Shown here: positions 61,685 to 64,000 of the stretch, piece after piece
Numbering within the stretch: position 1 is the first letter of the stretch
Layout of the letters: the number at the start of each line of letters is the position of its first letter
Assembly (NCBI RefSeq): GCF_008040105.1
Contig: NZ_VRMG01000004.1
Coordinates: forward strand, 248,001-312,000
DNA from: Lacisediminihabitans profunda
Lineage (GTDB): Bacteria > Actinomycetota > Actinomycetes > Actinomycetales > Microbacteriaceae
Length of the DNA stretch: 64,000 nucleotides
Direction: 5' to 3'
Notes under the pieces: generated by a model
What the model was told of the DNA's origin: nothing
What the model saw: only the letters and a program-made list of their open reading frames with translations
The model's database searches: none
Translations under genes and position numbers: made by a program

Positions 61685-62050
61685 TTACTTCGAACGGGAC
61701 TTCGGCTTCAGCCCGGAGATCGCGACGCGTACCGCCGCGGTGAAACCGGCGAGCTTGATGAGCGGGCCGCCGAGGGTGGCCGCGAACAGCGCGATGAGCG
61801 ACGAAACGTTGCCGGTGGCATCCGCGATCCCGCTCGTGATCGCATCGATCCTGGCGAGCTGCTTGTTCGTCTCGCCGATCGTCACGGTCGCCTCCTCGAG
61901 GATCGGCGTCACGTTGGCGCTGAGCTCGTGGATCGCATCGCGGGTCTCGTCGAGCACTCGGCCGAGCTTCACCAGGGGGACGGCCAGCAGCCCGACCAGC
62001 ACGGCGAAGACCGCCGCGGCAATCAGTCCGGCAATGTCGCCACCGCTCAT
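61685..62050 (-). CDS. DUF948 domain protein
   Basis: 121 residues. An N-terminal transmembrane helix (about 5-28) is followed by a long helix with heptad-like spacing (VLDETRDAIHELSANVTPI) and a second hydrophobic stretch (SSLIALFAATLGGPLIKLAGF). DUF948 proteins are small membrane-anchored coiled-coil proteins of unknown role. The ATG at 62050 is chosen; a TTG 12 nt upstream is possible. It sits between rpsD and the small protein above. Confidence 0.82.
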   Translation of the reverse strand: MSGGDIAGLIAAAVFAVLVGLLAVPLVKLGRVLDETRDAIHELSANVTPILEEATVTIGETNKQLARIDAITSGIADATGNVSSLIALFAATLGGPLIKLAGFTAAVRVAISGLKPKSRSK

Positions 62051-62125
62051 GAGATCCGCCAATCGTGTCAGTTAAACGAGAAGGAGCGGACCGCCCGAAG
62101 GCGATCCGCTCCCACTGTATTCGCG

Positions 62126-62755
62126 TTAGCGAGCGGCGTAGTACTCCACGACGAGCTGAACTTCACAGGTCACGGGAACCTCGGCGCGCTTCGGGCGACG
62201 CACGAGGCGCGCCTGCAGCTTGTCGATCTCCACCTCGAGGTAGCCGGGCGTCTTCGGCAGAACGTCGACGTGACCGCCGGCCGCGGCAACCTGGAACGGC
62301 TCCATGCCCTCGCTCTTGGGGTGAACGTGGATGAGCTGGCCCGGCTTCACGCGGAAGGACGGGCGGTCGACGCGCTGGCCGTCGACGAGGATGTGACGGT
62401 GCACCACCATCTGGCGAGCCTGGGCGGTGGTGCGGGCGATCGCGGCGCGAACGAGAAGGGCGTCGAGACGCATCTCGAGCTGCTCGACCAGGTTCTCACC
62501 GGTCAGTCCATCGGCGCGACGCGCCTCCTCGAACTGGATCTTGAGCTGGGCCTCGCGGATGCCGTACTGGGCGCGCAGGCGCTGCTTCTCACGAAGACGC
62601 ACGGCGTAGTCGCTGTCGGTCTTGCGCTTGGTGCGGCCGTGCTCCCCCGGGGGGTACGGACGCTTCTCGAGGTACTTGGCGGCCTTCGGCGTGAGCGGAA
62701 TGCCCAACGCACGCGACAGGCGCGTCTTGCTACGGGTACGTGACTGGGTAGACAC
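62126..62755 (-). CDS. rpsD: 30S ribosomal protein S4
   Basis: Primary 16S-rRNA-binding protein, also tied to translational accuracy. 209 residues from a GTG with AAAGGA upstream. The S4 RNA-binding domain includes LEMRLDALLVRAAIARTTAQARQMVVHRHILVDGQ (residues about 91-125). There is no zinc-finger cysteine set (the C-minus form). It is located here, away from the alpha operon, as in many actinobacteria. Confidence 0.97.
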   Translation of the reverse strand: MSTQSRTRSKTRLSRALGIPLTPKAAKYLEKRPYPPGEHGRTKRKTDSDYAVRLREKQRLRAQYGIREAQLKIQFEEARRADGLTGENLVEQLEMRLDALLVRAAIARTTAQARQMVVHRHILVDGQRVDRPSFRVKPGQLIHVHPKSEGMEPFQVAAAGGHVDVLPKTPGYLEVEIDKLQARLVRRPKRAEVPVTCEVQLVVEYYAAR

Positions 62756-62891
62756 GGATTCCTTTCGATTCTCTTCGCCCCCACCGAGCGGATGTGCGCA
62801 GCGGGGGCCCGTGCGTGAGCGCGGACAGATTGGGAAGAGGGGTTCGCCCGGGGTTTACTCCCCCAGGGCCACAGAGCATCCTAACAGATCC

Positions 62892-64000
62892 CTACTCGCC
62901 GCGGATGATCCGCCGGAGCTTCTCGAGGCGGGCCCTGACCTCGCGCTCGTTGCCGTGCTCGGTGGGGGTGTAGTAGCTGGTGCCGAGCAGTTCGTCCGGC
63001 AGGTACTGCTGCTGCACGACGCCGAGGTCGGAGTCGTGCGAGTACTTGTACGCCTTGCCGTGACCGAGCCGTTTGGCCCCGGCGTAGTGGGCGTCGCGCA
63101 GGTGTTTCGGCACCCGGCCGATCTTGCCGGCCCGCACGTCGGCGATCGCCGCATCCAGCGCCATGTACGCGGCGTTCGACTTGGGGGCTGTGGCGAGGTA
63201 GACCACGGCCTCGGCGAGCGGGATGCGCCCCTCCGGCATCCCCACGTACTGCACGGCGTCGGCCGCGGCGACGGCGATCACGAGGGCCTGCGGGTCGGCG
63301 ATGCCGATGTCCTCCGCCGCGCTGATCATCACCCGGCGGGCGATGAACCGCGGGTCCTCGCCCGCCTCGATCATGCGCGCGAGGTAGTGCAGCGACGCGT
63401 CGACGTCCGAACCGCGCACCGACTTGATGAAGGCGCTGATCACGTCGTAGTGCTCGTCGCCGTTTCGGTCGTAGCGCAGCAGCGCCCGGTCCACGGCGAG
63501 CGAGACGATCTCGGCCGTCACCACCGGCTTGTCGGCGTCATCGGTGGATGTCGCGCTGAGCGCGGCCGCCTCGAGGGCGGTGAGGGCGCGGCGGGCGTCG
63601 CCCGAGGCGAGCCGGATGATCGCGGCCCGGGCATCCTCATCGAGGGCGATCCGGTCGTCGAGTCCGCGCGGGTCGGTCACGGCCCGGTCGACGAGCACGG
63701 CAAGGTCCTCGTCGCTGAGGGTCTCGAGAGTGAGCAGCAGGGAGCGTGAGAGCAGGGGCGAGATCACCGAGAACGAGGGGTTCTCTGTGGTGGCGGCGAT
63801 GAGGATCACCCAGCCGTTCTCCACGCCGGGCAGCAGCGCATCCTGCTGCGCCTTGGTGAAACGGTGGATCTCGTCGAGGAACAGCACTGTCGACACGCCG
63901 TAGAGGTCCCTGGCCGACATCGCCGCCTCCATCACCTCCCGCACGTCTTTCACACCGGCGTTCACGGCGGAGAGCTCGACGAACTTACGACCGGAACTGC
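62892..64000 (-). CDS. rarA: replication-associated recombination protein RarA (MgsA), N-terminus beyond the window
   Basis: AAA+ ATPase that acts at stalled forks. The visible 369 or so residues are the C-terminal part; the frame continues to the right edge ([17 protein letters not shown]). Present: Walker [13 protein letters not shown], sensor 1 [10 protein letters not shown], sensor 2 in [12 protein letters not shown], the helical lid, and the MgsA tetramerisation domain ([34 protein letters not shown]). The Walker A and N-terminal SSB-contact regions lie outside. It is the gene upstream of rpsD, with a 136-nt gap in which I see no clear feature. Confidence 0.93.
   Translation of the reverse strand, partial: SSGRKFVELSAVNAGVKDVREVMEAAMSARDLYGVSTVLFLDEIHRFTKAQQDALLPGVENGWVILIAATTENPSFSVISPLLSRSLLLTLETLSDEDLAVLVDRAVTDPRGLDDRIALDEDARAAIIRLASGDARRALTALEAAALSATSTDDADKPVVTAEIVSLAVDRALLRYDRNGDEHYDVISAFIKSVRGSDVDASLHYLARMIEAGEDPRFIARRVMISAAEDIGIADPQALVIAVAAADAVQYVGMPEGRIPLAEAVVYLATAPKSNAAYMALDAAIADVRAGKIGRVPKHLRDAHYAGAKRLGHGKAYKYSHDSDLGVVQQQYLPDELLGTSYYTPTEHGNEREVRARLEKLRRIIRGE

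Overview
The window is a contiguous piece of a high-GC actinobacterial chromosome. Three things point to the family Microbacteriaceae: the order of the housekeeping genes, a guanylate kinase fused to an actinobacterial-type integration host factor, and the his-trp-lgt-glt-pyk arrangement. The species cannot be named from the sequence. I see no rRNA, tRNA, CRISPR array, prophage, insertion sequence or secondary-metabolite cluster.

Region 1 (1-11.4 kb) is the accessory part, with short transcription units on both strands. It holds an edge-truncated membrane protein, an SDR oxidoreductase, a bifunctional PASTA penicillin-binding protein, a GyrI-like protein, a lipoprotein polysaccharide deacetylase, a repeat-rich gap, an unrecognised protein, a zinc-ribbon protein with a nuclease-like C-terminus, a secreted protein made of two copies of one ~90-residue unit, an NRAMP-type transporter with non-canonical motifs, and a tandem universal stress protein.

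Region 2 (11.5-27.9 kb, all minus strand, transcribed right to left) runs hisE-hisG-hisF-hisI-trpE-trp membrane protein-HGxxPAAW-type protein-trpC-trpB-trpA-lgt-gltB-gltD-pyk. It joins late histidine, tryptophan and glutamate synthesis to lipoprotein maturation and pyruvate kinase. trpD and the remaining his genes are not in the window.

Region 3 (27.9-33.3 kb) is a molybdoenzyme locus: a YdeP/FdhF-type oxidoreductase and fdhD on the minus strand, divergent from a mobA-DUF6457 fusion and moeA on the plus strand. Together they make the cofactor (MobA, MoeA), sulfurate it (FdhD) and use it.

Region 4 (33.3-51.1 kb, minus strand) is the pyrimidine operon pyrR-pyrB-pyrC-(PH-like membrane gene)-carA-carB-pyrF, continuing into mIHF-gmk, rpoZ, coaBC, metK, priA, fmt, rsmB, rpe and an FKBP. 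This is the order known from Mycobacterium tuberculosis. The pyrR leader carries a PyrR-binding-loop-like sequence that covers the Shine-Dalgarno, which suggests translational autoregulation.

Region 5 (51.4-64 kb, minus strand) is rarA (truncated by the window edge), rpsD, a DUF948 protein, a small membrane-anchored protein, alaS, ruvX, mltG, then the shikimate genes aroE-aroC-aroK-aroB-aroQ, efp and nusB. Most neighbours overlap by 1-8 nt, so they look translationally coupled.

The least explained material is intergenic. Four elements, in the gaps at 5.8-6.0, 11.4-11.5, 51.2-51.3 and 53.0-53.1 kb, share one architecture: perfect or near-perfect inverted arms around a 39-58 nt interior, with the arms tandemly multiplied in two of them (periods 14 and 17 bp). 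Two are clearly homologous to each other. They are the best candidates here for something undescribed.
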